Shown here: piece by piece, positions 10,470 to 23,631 of the stretch | How the letters are laid out: every line of letters starts with the position of its first letter | Numbering within the stretch: the stretch's first letter is position 1 | Assembly (NCBI GenBank): GCA_000711775.1 | Contig: ARYC01001138.1 | Span: forward strand, 45,870-109,869 | Length of the DNA stretch: 64,000 nucleotides | Reading direction: 5' to 3' | Origin: Oxytricha trifallax | Lineage: Eukaryota > Ciliophora > Spirotrichea > Sporadotrichida > Oxytrichidae | Position numbers and translations under genes: made by a program | The notes under the pieces: model-generated | The model's database searches: none | The model's input: only the letters and a program-made list of their open reading frames with translations | What the model was told of the DNA's origin: nothing

Positions 10470-12821
10470 TCACTATCCAGGCATGATTTTGTGTTCATCG
10501 ATGGCGCTCATAATAGGAACAAACATGTTCATTTTTCTCTCTGCCCAATATGGATAATTTACTGATAACTTCTCTGCTTAGTCGATATAGTCATTACCTT
10601 CTAGTCTTGTTTCGTTGTTCTTTGCCAATATATAGCCATAGTTTCTCAAAGCGAAAACTTTCTCGTAGCAATTGTGTTTCTAAAACAAAATTGTTTAAAA
10701 TCAATAAAAAGATGAGTTGTAATTAAATTTGTATTTAACTAACTAAAGTAAAACTTACCTCTAGTTGTTTGAAGATAAGCTGGTTGACACTCATCATGCT
10801 GGAATGATCTCCTTGTGACTCAAGTAAGCCTCCCAATAAACTTAAGCACTTGAATTTTATACACAAAAATTGTTAAAAAATGGAATATTTCTTTATTCAT
10901 ATTTAAGAAATACTATAAGAATCCCAACTTAGTTATAATAATTTTATTGATATCAATCTACATTTTATTGAATTTGAGTAGATTCTCAACATCAATATTC
11001 TTATATACTTTCATGCAAATGTCTAAGAATGCGAAAGCTTCCTTGTATTTCTACACTATATAAGCAAGTTCCCCTAAATTCTAAATGGGCAGAATGCTTT
11101 GCGGCTGTGTGATAAGATTTTTCAAGAATTTTTCATTAACTATGTGCTTCTTGAGATCGTAGTGTTTGAAGTCCTTTGGTAAGAAGTCTCTGCAAATGCG
11201 GGGATCAAAGAATTCATCTAAGAACAATTTCTCTGAGATTTGTTCCATTGAGGTGCTTCTTTTCAATTCAGGCTGATGAGCCTCTGGGTAAGCAACTGTA
11301 TCTTCGTGAATAGGCTCGAGATCCTTGAACCTAGTGTCAAAGTTTGTAAAATTTAACCATTGGAATTGATTTTAACGAATACTATCTTTGCTCTCTAAAC
11401 TGTTGATAATTCAGATCTACGAGGGATGTGTTTAATTATATAAAAAATCAAGTTTTCAATTGCTCTCACACTTAACTTGAGATTAACAATAGCACCTTCC
11501 ATATGTCTCAACATTTCTTAAATTTTATCTAAACCTTTTCCAGCCAATTCGTCCAGCATTTGAGGTTTCCCCACATCCTTCATCTCTATTAAAATTATTT
11601 TCATTTTTCATTAATATTTTGAAGTTATCAATATACTAATGATTATTATTTAATCTCCTTATCTTATGCAATTGATTGTGATTTCTCAACAAATTAATAG
11701 AAATGATTGATTCCATGATTGTTATATATATAGCCCTTCATTTCAGGTGGTGCTATTTCTCATATATTTAAATACATTATAGAAATGCGTTCTTAAATTA
11801 CATTATTAAATTAATTTTACTTAAATTTCTAGTGACTCCGTGAATAGCTTCTCAGCTGAGTCCAATTCAATACCCTGTAAACTGTAGCTCGTCTATAGAG
11901 AAATTAGTTAAATCATGCATATTGAGAAATAAAGCAATTCCTTTATAAAAGATTTTATCATAAATTCCTTACAGCAAGAGAAAACTTTAGATCTGTGAGA
12001 TCTGAATTATTGAGCACCTACTCGTAATCACTTAATAAATCACTGCCGTAGTCACATGCTTTATCGATGTCGCAGTCGATGTAAAACTTAAGCAAATTAT
12101 TGTGCCACATAAATCTGCGGGGTGCATCTTCTTTGTTAAAAATAAACAAATCAATTTAAATAAATAAAATCATAAATTATCCTAAACACGGATATTTTAA
12201 TGTAATTAATGATAGATAAAAGTAAGGGAAATATTGATTTAAAAATTGTTGCGTGGATATAATTTATTGGCTGTTTCAGTGCATCTGAGGAAAGTACTCT
12301 CTACTCCAGGGGCATCTTAAAGTATAGTCTGGATTGAGGCTATTCTTTGAAATACATATAAATGATAGGGAGAGTGAGTGTTCCCGATAACATTTATTTT
12401 TTAAGATTAATTTAGTACATAGATTCTTATTTAAAAAATGCCAGTAACTCCGATCATTGAATACATAAAAAGATAAAATTTTATAAAGAATATCACATTC
12501 TCAATATCTGTGATACATTTTTAAAGATGAGACAGAGAATCTTCATATCTGTTATCCGTAGCGTATTTCAATGCCAATTGGTAATTCTCAATTTTCTGAA
12601 CCAAATTCAATGTCACTGAATCATAAATATTAAACATTTAAATTATGTATTTCTCATTTTAAATAAAAATTTAATAAAATAGCATAAATTATTAAATCCT
12701 ATTGGGCAGCCTGGTTTTAGTTTGAAGTAAACTATCGGAGGGGTCTGTTATAAGACTAAGTTATAGAGTACAGTCTATTCTGTTATGGTTGCCTAATAAA
12801 GTATCTTTGAGCTAGTTTCAT
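10470..12821 (-). CDS. Mitochondrially targeted TPR-like alpha-helical protein
   Basis: The N-terminus MKLAQRYFIRQPQQNRLY from ATG 12821 has the Arg/Ser/Gln-rich, acid-free composition of a mitochondrial presequence. The body is a series of paired-helix segments split by AT-rich gaps, several TPR-like: LNLVQKIENYQLALKYATDN (about 12600), IASIQTILQDAPGVESTFL (about 12320), GIELDSAEKLFTESLEIQ (about 11860), NLGELAYIVQKYKEAFAFLD (about 11050) and VFALRNYGYILAKNNETRLE (about 10650). The stop is TGA 10472-10470 after EHKIMPGQ. At least six inserts (introns and/or IESs) interrupt the gene; boundaries are unresolved. The exact family is unknown. Confidence 0.7.
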
Positions 12822-12871
12822 GATTGTTATTAATGATTATAAATATTTATATCATTTAAATTACTACACGT

Positions 12872-13439
12872 TCATTTATCTTCCTTAATCCTCTATTCAT
12901 AGAATAAAAGTTGTAATTATATAAACTATTCTTACAATTTTAAAAGTTATATATACAAAGATTCTTATTCTAGTGGAACTATCTTAGAATTCTGGAGATC
13001 TCTCTTTCCAAGTGCATCCCTAGCAGGCGCTATTCTCTACTAAGTCTCATTGTATTTTTTATTTGTGGCTTCAAGTCTTTCCTGCAATTCTTGTGCTTTT
13101 TGCATTAGCAACTGATTCTTTTCCTACTGCTATTGAAGTAATTAGTTAGTCTTCTACTGATGTTTTTTATACATAATATAGTACTCGAAAACTAAAAGGG
13201 GTTTTGGGGATTAATTAAATATAGGAATTTTTAAGTTACAGAGAAGACGCAGACTAACCGATTCCCAGTTCTTTCTTTCTCTATTCAGTCTACAGCTCTA
13301 ATTCCTTCGCTGTTTTTGGAATTGTAGCTGAGCTCAAATTCTTCTGCGCTACCTTCTTCGAGTCATCTATCATTTATTTTAGACTCTAATTTTGCTTCTG
13401 TTGATTCTAGGGATTAGAAGTTGTCTGGAAGGATTTCAT
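12872..13439 (-). CDS. Small coiled-coil protein
   Basis: Not assigned to a family. It runs from ATG 13439 (MKSFQTTSNPQNQQKQ) to TGA 12874-12872 with one intron of about 66 nt near 13258-13193. That intron has a GTTAGT donor and an acceptor tract containing CCCCAAAACCCC before TTTTAG. After splicing, KKELGI continues as VFEYYIMYKKHQ. The protein is a long heptad-type helix (QEKNQLLMQKAQELQERLEA) with a conserved-looking turn PARDALGKRDLQNSKIVPLE. The next gene on the same strand starts about 200 bp upstream. Confidence 0.75.
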
Positions 13440-13635
13440 TCTTAAAATAATTATTTATAATTTAAAATTAAACATTTTGAATTATCATTTACTGTTATAG
13501 TTTTAATATGCGATATTTCTCAATAAATTTGCTTTTATACCATTGGATAACTGTATTATTAATGAAATTACATACATAAAAAATTAATAGGAACATTATT
13601 CAAATTATATCAATAAACACTTGTTTTCACATTTA

Positions 13636-16600
13636 TCACATAAACTACGAAGCTCTAGAGACCATCCTAATTTTTTATTGTCTTTCTTCTCTCTTTTAAA
13701 CACTCTCTCTATTGGCTTAAGTGTGCCTCAATTATCTATTAAATTCAATTTCAAATGATGTTTCCCCAAAAAGCATGTAATTTTTATAAAAATTCTATTT
13801 ATTTAATTTTTACTCTATATACAATATGTAAATCAATTGCTTAATGTTGACACCACTTTTGCTAATAAAACTATGTTCATTAATGCAATCTTTTACTATG
13901 CGGCCAATCTCTCTTAATTTCATATCTCTTATCTCTTTTTCTAATTTCTTCAATTTCTCTTCAAATTATTAGATTTTCTAAGTTGCTTCCTGAATTTACT
14001 ATATTTCAATATCTGATAGTAATTTAATCTATACACACTACTTATTTATATAACTTAAGCATACAAGTAAATTCCTTAAATGTATTATCAAAATAATAGA
14101 TAGTTGCTTAGCAGGATTTATCTTGAAAGTTTGAAGTTTTAAGAACAATTTCTAGTCAAAAGCACTTTGGTGTTTTTCTCGCTCTTCGTCCAGTTCATGT
14201 CTGTTCCCCCAAAATATCCCTTCGTGTTCTTCTTGAAATGACGATTAAGACTGCATCATGTTTTTCATTAAGTTGCTTGGGCTATTTGGATGCAGGATTC
14301 TCTCAATCATCAATTAAATGAGAAAGATTTATGTGTGAAATTATAATAAATTATAGGGACTAAATTACTAAGGAGAGTTATAACTTGTATTTACTAAAAA
14401 TGAATGTCATACTTGCGATTTTCTGGTTGACCCCCGCACCAGAGATTGCTAAGTATTTTATTTTTTTGCTTAATTAAATCTTAAAATTTCGAGTTAGAGG
14501 TTTTTCTCATGTCTGAGTGAGCTGTATTCAATCTTAATTCTTAAGTGGAGTTAGAGGAATTGAGGTTTGATCTCGCAGCTGGAGAAAGTTCATAAAATAA
14601 TGATAATCTATTCCTTATTTCAACCTCTTAAAATGTAAATTCAAAGAAAATAAAATAAGAATTCATTAAAGTTCTCCAGTTTTATTTCTGCCATCTCTAA
14701 TACTAATAAATCATAAAGAATTAAAATAAAATCCTCTAAAAGTATTTAGAATATCTAATTTCTAATACAATTGTCGTTATTTTCAAGGATGTCTTTGAGT
14801 TGTAATTTATACTTTGAATATTCTCCTTTGATTTGAGCCATCCCATAATCCTTAGTGGCAACCTCTATAATAAAGTCTTTTGACCTCTCATCTAATTATT
14901 CAGGTAGATTTTACTATAAATTTCATATATCCCCTGTGATTATTGAAATTCATATTTTAATTTTTAAATATCATTTTGAAATATTTATCAGATGCTGGAG
15001 TTTATCAACCTTGAAGTCAAGATCCCAAAGAGTCTCAATAATCCAAATAAGACCCTTTCCTCTGATATCATTTCCCTTCCTAAGCAGCTTGCAATAGTAT
15101 TCCACCTACACCCCCCTTATAAAAGTCAACTCGCTTTTGACAATTGTCATCTCCTCCTCAATGTAGTAAATTTTCTCACAATTTATCTCTTTAAGTTCGT
15201 TCAATCGCTTATCTAAGTTTAATTTATCCACTCTCATCTGATTTACACGATCTTTCTCCATCTAGAACCAATAAAAATTATATTCTAATATTGTTAATAT
15301 GCTTAAAATAGAAGCATTGCTAATCTATAACTTACATTCATTTTCATGAAGTCACCTAGAGATAATTTATTTTTACTTTAAAGCTTCTTCTCTAAGATAC
15401 CCTTGCTTTCTTTTATTCTTCGCTAGAAATTTCTCTCTTCTTTCTATAGAATAAATATAAATAATTTCTCTATTTTACCTTCATTTCTTCTTTGTTTTTT
15501 GCCATTTTAATGTATATCTCGTTATTACTGAACAATCATTATATAAATTTAAATATCCCACTATTTATTCTAAATTTAATACAACATTTTACAATAAATG
15601 TATTACTATAATTGATAAATTGAATAAAGTCCTTCTCTTTTCCTTAATTTCTTGCTGTTGCTTCTGCAGTCTTCTGGTTTCATTCCATATTTCCTTCTCA
15701 ATTCTTTTTCTCTCACCAATGTCTTCTGTGTCAAGGATTTTAGTTAATTCTTGAGCTTTCTTTGATATATCCGTATCTGAAAGATATGGTTGAGCTGTAT
15801 TCGCTGTGCTACCACCTACTATTGACTATTAGGATTGAGATTTATTAAGTAAAGCATTTTAAGAATGTTACAAATAGCTTATATATTTTAAGATTTGCCA
15901 AGCTTATTACTGTCAAATCCCAGGGATGCCCCAAAACCCCTTGTAATATTACCCCCATTATTTTTCATATTCATAAGCTTTCTCTTGAGTAAAAACGGTT
16001 AAGTTTTACTCATAAAAACATCATTCACCTGTTCTTTGGTGCTTAAATTATATACTTTTTTGCCTTCATTAACTGGTTCCTTTTGCAGTTTGATTAAATT
16101 CCCATCGTCATCAAACTCATAGTCTTTGTTCTTTTTGTTGTCATTGCCCGTGCTTAATCTATCGAAGAAATAATTGTCTTCTTCGAAGTCATTGTAGCAT
16201 TCATTTTTACTGCTGTTGTTGTTTGAGTACATGCCTGCATGCCTTTTCGGGGAATTGTTGCCACCACCACTTTTCTGGAAATACTCGAAACCACCCTGGA
16301 GGTATTTGTTAGCAGATGGTGTAAAGCTAAAATTTTATCAATAATTAGATAACAGAAAAATAAGTTAAATTAAAATTTGACCTAAAGTACTAAGATTTAC
16401 ATAAAATGTAGAAAACGGACTATTTAAAATTGAATTTACACTATTTAATAACATTTCTATAAAGAATTGTTTTTACATACTTTAGCCAGATATTAATTAC
16501 TGCCAATTTTAGGGCTGAACAATAGTTAATTATTGCTCTGATACTACTACTGCTACTTCTATTAATTTTATTGATGTTTTTGACTTTGCATAAATTTATT

Positions 16601-16897
16601 CAGTTATGATTCCCTTTTGAATTCTTTTATTTTTAGTTTCTCCCTCAAGAAATTGTATGTGTTTGCCCCTTCTGGATCATCCTTAATCAAATTTATATTT
16701 CCATTGTTTAACCTTGGAGAATTCTCTTAAATAAATTTAAAAAATGGGGCAATCTGTTACGATAAATTACTTTATTAAGGAGAATGATTTTATTTCTTGC
16801 ATACTGAAGATCTGATTTTAATTTGTAGATTCATGGCGTAAGAATCTATTGTAGAGTAGGTTTACATGTGATGCTGGTGATGCATTTTATTAGACAT
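13636..16897 (-). CDS. Large coiled-coil protein, multiply interrupted
   Basis: Probably a structural or cytoskeletal protein; family not recognised. It starts at ATG 16897 (MSNKMHHQHHMQTYSTIDS). The N-terminal third is disordered and polar (PEGANTYNFLREKLKIKEFK; SFTPSANKYLQGGFEYF; a D/N-rich block at 16232-15999; GGNITRGFGASLGFDSNKLG near 15930). From about 15830 to 13700 it is coiled coil (KKAQELTKILDTEDIGERKR; EERNFQRRIKESKGILEKKL; DKLNLDKRLNELKEIN). One globular-looking piece (HEGIFWGNRHELDEEREKH) is near 14200. The stop is TGA 13638-13636. Short introns with GTAAG donors and further AT-rich inserts occur about every 200-400 bp. Confidence 0.72.
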
Positions 16898-17453
16898 TAA
16901 GGTTTCAATTATATTTATTTATTCTATTCTTATCAATCAAATGTAAAATTAAACTAAGTATTTACATTTAATAACTTTACTTAATTTACTCTCACTCTCA
17001 AAAATATAAATCATTACATTTGAGAAAATATTCAAGAAAATTCATGAGAAAAAAATATGAATATAAAAAACATGAATATATAAATTGCAATTTCATTCGA
17101 GAATAGACTTATTCTTAAAAAGAAGATAAGAGTATAGTATGATTTTAACATTTAATTTTAAATAATGGTCTTATGTGGCTTTAAATAACTTGTGGAAAGT
17201 TTAGGCACTTAAGAAATAGATATTGCAAACAAATGCATTTAGTATTTGCAATTTCTGGGATTTTTATTGTTCAAGCCAATCTGGTGATGGTTTGATCAGT
17301 GTATACTGGTCTGTTTTATCCATACTTGAAGTACAAACCTTCCCATTTAAGGGAATAAAATGTAAACTTTATAGATTCTATTACAATTCTTTTTCGTTAT
17401 TACAATCTTAATTAAAAATGAAGGCATAGTCTAATTCAATATAAATGAATTTA
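16898..17453. other. AT-rich intergenic spacer
   Basis: Upstream of the coiled-coil gene and downstream of the small membrane-protein gene. No supported frame or repeat. Confidence 0.5.
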
Positions 17454-17879
17454 TCAGATTTTTTATCCATTCTTATTAAATAAGCCAATTATTTTCCTGA
17501 CAATAATTAAATCCCATTAATAGTTGTGATAGTGTTGAATGTAGGTGCATCCATGAATGATTGGCTGCCACATGTACACAAAGAAGAATAGTGGAACAAT
17601 TGGGAATGCGAGTCTAGTCCAGTTACGAGAGAGACCAATGTTCAAAATACCATTTCTCTCGTATGAGATCCAAGAGCCAGTGAATCTGCGATTGTTTGGC
17701 TTTCTGGAGAATGCGACCTTTCTCTTTCTAAGGCCTGGGATTTCCATGTTCACTCTAACTTGAAGTTAGGGGTTGACCTCGTACTTCTTGATCATTGACA
17801 CAAGCTGACCTTGCTTCTCATCGATGGTAGAGAAAGTAGGAGCGATTTTTGGCAAGTTTTAATACAAATCGTTCTGCAT
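17454..17879 (-). CDS. Small single-TM protein, 141 aa
   Basis: An intact 142-codon frame without intron or IES from ATG 17879 (MQNDLYQNLPKIAPTFST) to TGA 17456-17454. The N-terminal half is soluble and basic (EIPGLRKRKVAFSRKPNNRR). A single hydrophobic segment (LAFPIVPLFFFVYMWQPII) lies at about residues 86-104, followed by a short HGCTYIQHYHNY tail. The architecture recalls small accessory subunits of mitochondrial membrane complexes, but no family motif supports this. It has the least AT-biased codons of its neighbourhood, typical of an expressed conserved gene. Confidence 0.8.
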
Positions 17880-18452
17880 TTTGTTTTATTAATACTTATT
17901 ATTATAAAATAAATATATTCAATTTTATAGGTTTGCATATGTTGGGATTTAAGGCGAATTAAGTTTTTGTAAAAATATAAACTAACTGCAAATCTTATTT
18001 TAGCTTAAATTAATTTTATTTCAAATGTACCTTCTCTTATCGAGGCTTTAAGCGTTTACAATTTTAGTGGTTTCCTAAACTTTATTTTAAGTCTTAAACT
18101 TATATTTATTGATAAAAATCTGGTAAATTATATAAATTTCATAAGTAAGCATTGATGATCTTGACTGGAAATATGATAAAATATTAAGAATGATAAATTT
18201 AGCATAATGATTTAACAGATATGTAAGTATTTAGTGCTCTTTAAAGGGTAATTTTTATTTGAAGACATAATCTATTCCTTTTAAATTTTAATTATTGTTT
18301 GATTTTTAGTTTCCGAGTAGAGTAGAGTCATAATATGACATTTATATAATCCTACTTGCTAAATTTAACAGCTTGACTTAAATAGTGAGAGCTTTTGACT
18401 TTATTAGTAATTATTTATTAAAGAGTGTTTGAAGGAGAAAATTTCTTAGAGT
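17880..18452. other. Intergenic region
   Basis: AT-rich spacer between the GH15 stop and the start of the small membrane-protein gene. No coding or structural signal noticed. Confidence 0.45.
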
Positions 18453-21224
18453 TCAAAGTGTGGTGGCCCAAAGTTTACTGAGTTTAAAGGCTGTGAATAT
18501 AAAGTGAACGAGTGATTAACTGTCCGGAAAGTTGCCCAAGAATTTCATCTCAGTATTAAATTAAACTGATATTAACGAACTCTCACTGCCCTGCGTTGAG
18601 ATTGTTTTATGAAGAGAGTTAAGATCTGTACTTTCACTTGAAACATTGTGGCTACTGCCACTTAAAACAGAGGTAAGGTTTTAACTTATTGGTGCTATGG
18701 CTTTGCTGACGAAAGTTGGCATTATACCAGTGTCGCTAAATTACCTAAAAGAATTGATCAAGGAAATCGCTAACTTACTTTAGGAGTTGCTTGAAAATTT
18801 CTCTAGCTTTTTTCTTATCTGATTATATTATATTGTTAACATACCAAAGCAATTCAGATACTTTGATGCTTGGATTATTCATTATGTTATCTTGGATCTT
18901 ATTAAAGGACTATTTAAATTTACTGTCATTTATCGATAAAAAGTCAAGCTCAGGCCAGAGCATTAAATGACTGTCTGGCAAGTGATGAAGTTTCTCTAAT
19001 TCTTCACTATATAAAAGATCTTTTTCAGCAGAGGGTATTTCGTGATGAGTATATAATTCTTGGTCAATATTTTTGAAGTTTATGTATTAAGAATGCTTAG
19101 ACTTCTTCTAAAGGAGCATCATAAGCTTTTCTTATTCCTCCTCTTTACCAGGGGAATTGTTGACTTTGATGAATGATACATATGTCTGATTCTTTTTGCA
19201 CCAGCCAAATTTGTTAATAAATTCCTTAACCTCGATTGATCTTATTTCCCAGACTTAGCTCTATTCCATTAAATATTTATCATGTCTGTCGTCGTCATGG
19301 TGGTCAAAATGATAATTTATGACTGATTGAGATCGATTCATTATATTTTGGCATAATTAAGATAGGGATCTGAAACTGGCCCATATGAGTACAAGCGAGT
19401 GAGTATTAATACCTACTTTTTTAATTTCTTCAAGCTTCTTCTAAAATTAATCTCTTGATTTTTATTTGATCTCTTCAATTTCCTCAAGTGTAAGTTATAC
19501 TTAAGAGTTAGCTTAAGCTGTTTCTACTGCCAACTGAAGTTCCTCATCATGAATCTTAAGATAGGAGAGATAATATTTTAGAGGGCGCTTAAAAATGAAA
19601 TATGCTCTATCGGCCAACTTCACAAGAACTTTGGCAACAAAATCAAAATTTGCTTGCTTAGCTAGTTTTGTTAATCTAATGTCATAAAACATGTAGTTGA
19701 TTGCCAGAATAATCGATCCAATCGGATTCACAGAATCCAAATCGAAGTTGAAAATCGGTTGACCGACCAATACTTATTGAAAACCCTATTAAAATATAAT
19801 TTTAAGAAATCTTACGTCATATCCAGCTAAATTTGAAGCTTCCTTCTCATTTTTGCGACCTTTGTTATAAATAAGAGAATAGCTTGTCTCAATGGCTAAA
19901 TCCTTTTTTATGCTCAAGCATGCAATATTTATTAAATAAGATATATAGTTCTCCATAGTTGTAGTTGCTTGTATTTTATGCAGGGCGTTAACTGTAAATA
20001 CAGCATCTTTTAACCAGCAGTATCTCATGTCAATAACTTTGGGAGCCTCTAATGTGTGAGGGATTGAAGTCGTTAGTGAGTTCAAAATGCCGCCCGTTTC
20101 TAAATTAGAATTAAAATTGGTGTATTTTTACCTTCAAAAGATAAAAGTCTTAGCTGCATTGCTCCTCTCATGACTTCTCTTTAATATTGAAAAGGTAAAT
20201 TGATAGTCCTGCAATAGTTAAACCAAAATGACTTGGTTTTGGCATAATATTCTAGAGCAACTTCTTCTATCGACCTTTATAGGGGTTCGTCAGAACTTAA
20301 AATGAAATATTGAGCTTCCCTCAAAATAAAAGGCTGTTCGTACAAAACTTGACTAACAGGGAGATTCGTTTAAAGTCCTAAAATTGAATTTATAATGTTA
20401 TTGGTATACGTAAACTTTGAAGGCGGAAAATTATATCATTAAAATTCTAACTCAAGTTTACTGACAATAACTCCTGATGCTTCATATTTAATATGGCTAG
20501 AACCACTCTCAATCTACGGGAAATGAGAATTGTAGTTAAAAGAAGGCCTGCATCTAACAGTTATTTGAGGAGAGCCGTTGATAGGCGTAATCTAAAATAT
20601 ATTAATTTTCTCCAAAAATCATACAATTCTCACTAGCATAGAAGGTTTAAATGATCGTCCGTTCTATTCAAATTTAGGGCAAAAGTCAGTTATAAATTAA
20701 TTTGATGCAAATATTTCATAATTAAATTTGATAATACTTCAATGATCTCACCACTATTATTTTATTTAGTAAAAAGAATTATTTCATTTACTCTCTAGAA
20801 GTTAACCTAGTTTTCAGTATCATTGAGTCATAATTTTCAAAATATTACTAGGATGATTCATAATTGTCAATTGCAACTTCAAAAAATCCCTTTACAAAAA
20901 TGTCACTAACTGATATATAGATTTAAGTGCATTTTATTAAAAAATTCATGCTTCAAAAAGAAGAATCTTTTTTACAAGATCTATTATTACCAAATATATT
21001 TAAAAGTGCGAAATTACATTGTACTGAGAGTCATTATTTAGAAGGCAATTGAATATAGGATCATCGTCGAGTTTGGGGAAGCATGACCACACGACCTTTG
21101 TCATCTTATCAATAGTACAGCTGTACGTAGAGTTTCCAACTACTGCGAGATCATAGGAAGTTCCACTCTAGAGAGAAGGCATGTGCGAGTGCGCTTAACT
21201 CTATGGGCCAGTCAGAGCCATCAT
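18453..21224 (-). CDS. Glycoside hydrolase family 15 (glucoamylase/glucodextranase/trehalase-like)
   Basis: GH15 enzymes hydrolyse alpha-glucosidic bonds by inversion on an (alpha/alpha)6 barrel. The N-terminus from ATG 21224 reads SYDLAVVGNSTYSCTIDKMT then VVWSCFPKLDDDPIFNCLL, the family's opening signature. Later come SIPHTLEAPKVIDMRYCWLK (normally ...RYCWLRDA), LAGYD, GSIILAINYMFYD, QVWEIRS (the position of the catalytic acid in GIWE), and at the C-terminus FLGNFPDSQSLVHFIFTAFK, matching GNFP...SH. One 35-nt intron joins KQLLK to QFSDTGIMPTF near 18775. Several other inserts split the gene. The usual base-containing and linker regions are divergent. No signal peptide is seen, so it may be cytosolic. 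Confidence 0.88.
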
Positions 21225-21471
21225 TATTTCAATATATTGAAGACTTCTCTTTAATTTATATTCAAATTAAAGTTTAATACTTAACTATAGTCACTGGAAA
21301 ATTAGCTCATTTAAGGCATTATCTTTATTAATTCTGAAATGAACTGTTTATGAATATCTTTTATTCACTTTTCTTAAAAATATAATAATGCCACGAAGAA
21401 ATGATTGAAAACATAATTACGCTATAAAGAAAGGATTTGGGAAATAAAAATAAAAGAATTTTATTTAAAAG

Positions 21472-23522
21472 ATGGTTACATATATAATCGCAAGTAAAGC
21501 TAAAAATCAATTCTTAGCAGAGGTATAAATTTTGATTTTGTTTATAATTTTTTAATAGTGTGAGGCTCTTGGAGAGTATTTGTAGAAAAATTGTAATGAT
21601 GTATGCGTTAAGACAGTTATAAAGCACAAATAGGAGTGGCCTGAGTTTCTTGATTCTGTAACTAACTTCCAATATTTTAACTGTTTATTTTTTAGGTGTG
21701 CAGAACTTATGGCTTTAAAAAGAGATCATGCCCTCTCATTTACACAATTGAAGGGACTCTTATAGGTGATGCATAGTAATTCATTGAGCACGTCAAGGAA
21801 AAGTTATCCAAAGCCATCGCTATTACCAATGAGGCTAAAAAGAAACGCACTATGTAAAACATAGTCATGATAAATGAGTACATGAGAAAAAAGAAGGACG
21901 GTTTAACTCTTGGAGAAAAGATTCATTAGCATCTTGATTAAATTAAAAAGCTGGATCTTGTTGATTTATTAGAGGCATTCTTTACTGAAGAGAAAGACAG
22001 AGGAACTCAATTTTATGTTAGAAGGGCAGACTTTATGTAAGATAAGAGGTACAAACTTGTAATTGATGAAATTGAAGAGAGGTTAAAGGCTTAGAAAATT
22101 TTTGAGGAAGAAGAAGCCAAGAGAGATATGACCTATGAGGAATTTTTGGGAAAGTACATAGATCATATTGAAGGCAAGGTAGATGCAGATGCTAGATCAG
22201 GAAACAGACCTTTAACTGCTGATGATAATTAAGATGTACCTGCTTAAGCTAGTGCGAAAAATCAAAGTGCGCTTGCAAATTAAAGCAATTAATTTGAAGA
22301 GAACAAGGGAGAAGATGAAATTCAAAAGGCTACTGAAAAGCTTAATGAAAGTAACATTAGCAGAGGAAAAAGCAGAGGCGAAGATTAATATAAAAAGAAT
22401 TTCATACTAATGTTTAATCATAATTATAACTCAATAAGAGTAAGGATTCTATATTATCAAAGGACGATTACAAGTTTGAGATACCTTAAGATTGCATTAT
22501 GAGCATTATTAAAGGCAACTAAATCCATAAGCTTTCTAAGAAATACCTGCTTTTATCTCACCCTTAACCTAAGATTGAAGGAGAGATGATTTTATTCCAA
22601 CCATTAAAGCAAGATCAATATGACCCACAGGTGGTTGTTTATAGAGATTACTCTCTTAGAAAAAGATTAGCAACCAGACCAAGACCTAAGAAGCTTAGCT
22701 CTTATCAATAAAAGAAGGTTGATACTGAAGACAAGGAGTAGTCCAAGCTAAGATGCCTTGAAATTGATTTGAGGCAACCACTGTCTACAATTGATTGGTA
22801 AAACTTTGCAACAGTTCTTTCAGAAGTGCAGGGCTTAGGCTTTGTTTCAATTTTACCTGTAGGTGAAAAGTCATCTACACCATACTAACACTAACTCATG
22901 CACATTCTACCAAACTCTAAGATCCCATTCCAAAGTCTTCCTCTTGACTTATTGATTACAGCCAAGGTTCAGTTTGTTAAACTTTAACAAGAGTAAGCAT
23001 TGGAAGAAGCAAGGCAACTCGCAATGAGCTCAACAAAGAGTCCAGTGAAAGGGAAAGATGGGAAAGAAGCAATTAAAAAGCCTGAAAATTCAAACATAAT
23101 CAAGTTAGACGAATACAATTTCCCACATGCAGTTTATATCTACGAATCTAATCATATGAAAGAAGAGATTCTTCATAATGGTTTCAATAAGATACATCAA
23201 TACCTTGACCTCGATGATCATCCAGGTAAGATTTTTTTCTCTATAGTCTCAATTTAATTGCTTTTTAGACGTTGGATTGGTAATTATCATTTCACCTAGT
23301 TGGATGTTTGTTGCAACTTTAACAGGTCCATATGCTTCTTACAACGGAAGTCCAGTTTATGCAGATCCATACGCTTACTTGGGTATTATGAATATTTAAA
23401 AGACAGTCCAAGAGTGGCCAGCAACAGCTGGTCTAGAAAGTGATGTTCTCTCACCCTATGAAATCCTTGAGAGAAGCTCACAATATGGAAGACCAGAACA
23501 TGACCAAATTTTGGGACAATGA
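21472..23522 (+). CDS. Conserved protein with MDH1B-like N-terminal segment
   Basis: The N-terminus (VTYIIASKAKNQFLAECEAL, then EYLQKNCNDVCVKTVIKHKQ and WPEFLDSVCRTYGFKKRSCP) resembles the N-terminal extension of axonemal malate dehydrogenase 1B-type proteins, but no dehydrogenase domain follows; treat this as tentative. A charged coiled coil follows (IEERLKAQKIFEEEEAKRDM). The C-terminal domain contains YSLRKRLATRPRPKKL and ends LESDVLSPYEILERSSQYG, TGA 23522. Four clean introns: 21523-21558 (36 nt), 21658-21695 (38), 22412-22440 (29, alternative boundaries possible) and 23226-23268 (43). No IES is needed. Divergent from the GH15 gene. Confidence 0.8.
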
Positions 23523-23631
23523 GGTCTTATTTGAATTACCTTAATAATTTTAAGATTATCATTAAACAATTTTTAACTTTGAACTTGAATTAAGTTATGA
23601 TAATATTAACAATATAAATAATTAAACAAAC

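Noticed and set aside
15915..15940. CCCCAAAACCCC at 15920 taken as an internal telomere or transposon tip
   Set aside because: It lies inside a clear minus-strand coding frame (TRGFGASLGFDS) with no repeat array or partner end, so it is a codon coincidence.
17557..17763. Plus-strand frame MIGCHMYTKKNSGTIGNASL
   Set aside because: Antisense shadow of the intact 141-aa gene; weaker composition and no continuation.
18453..18780. Region first seen as an unexplained, GC-richer non-coding block
   Set aside because: Re-reading the minus strand with a 35-nt intron removed shows the conserved GH15 C-terminus, so it is ordinary coding sequence.
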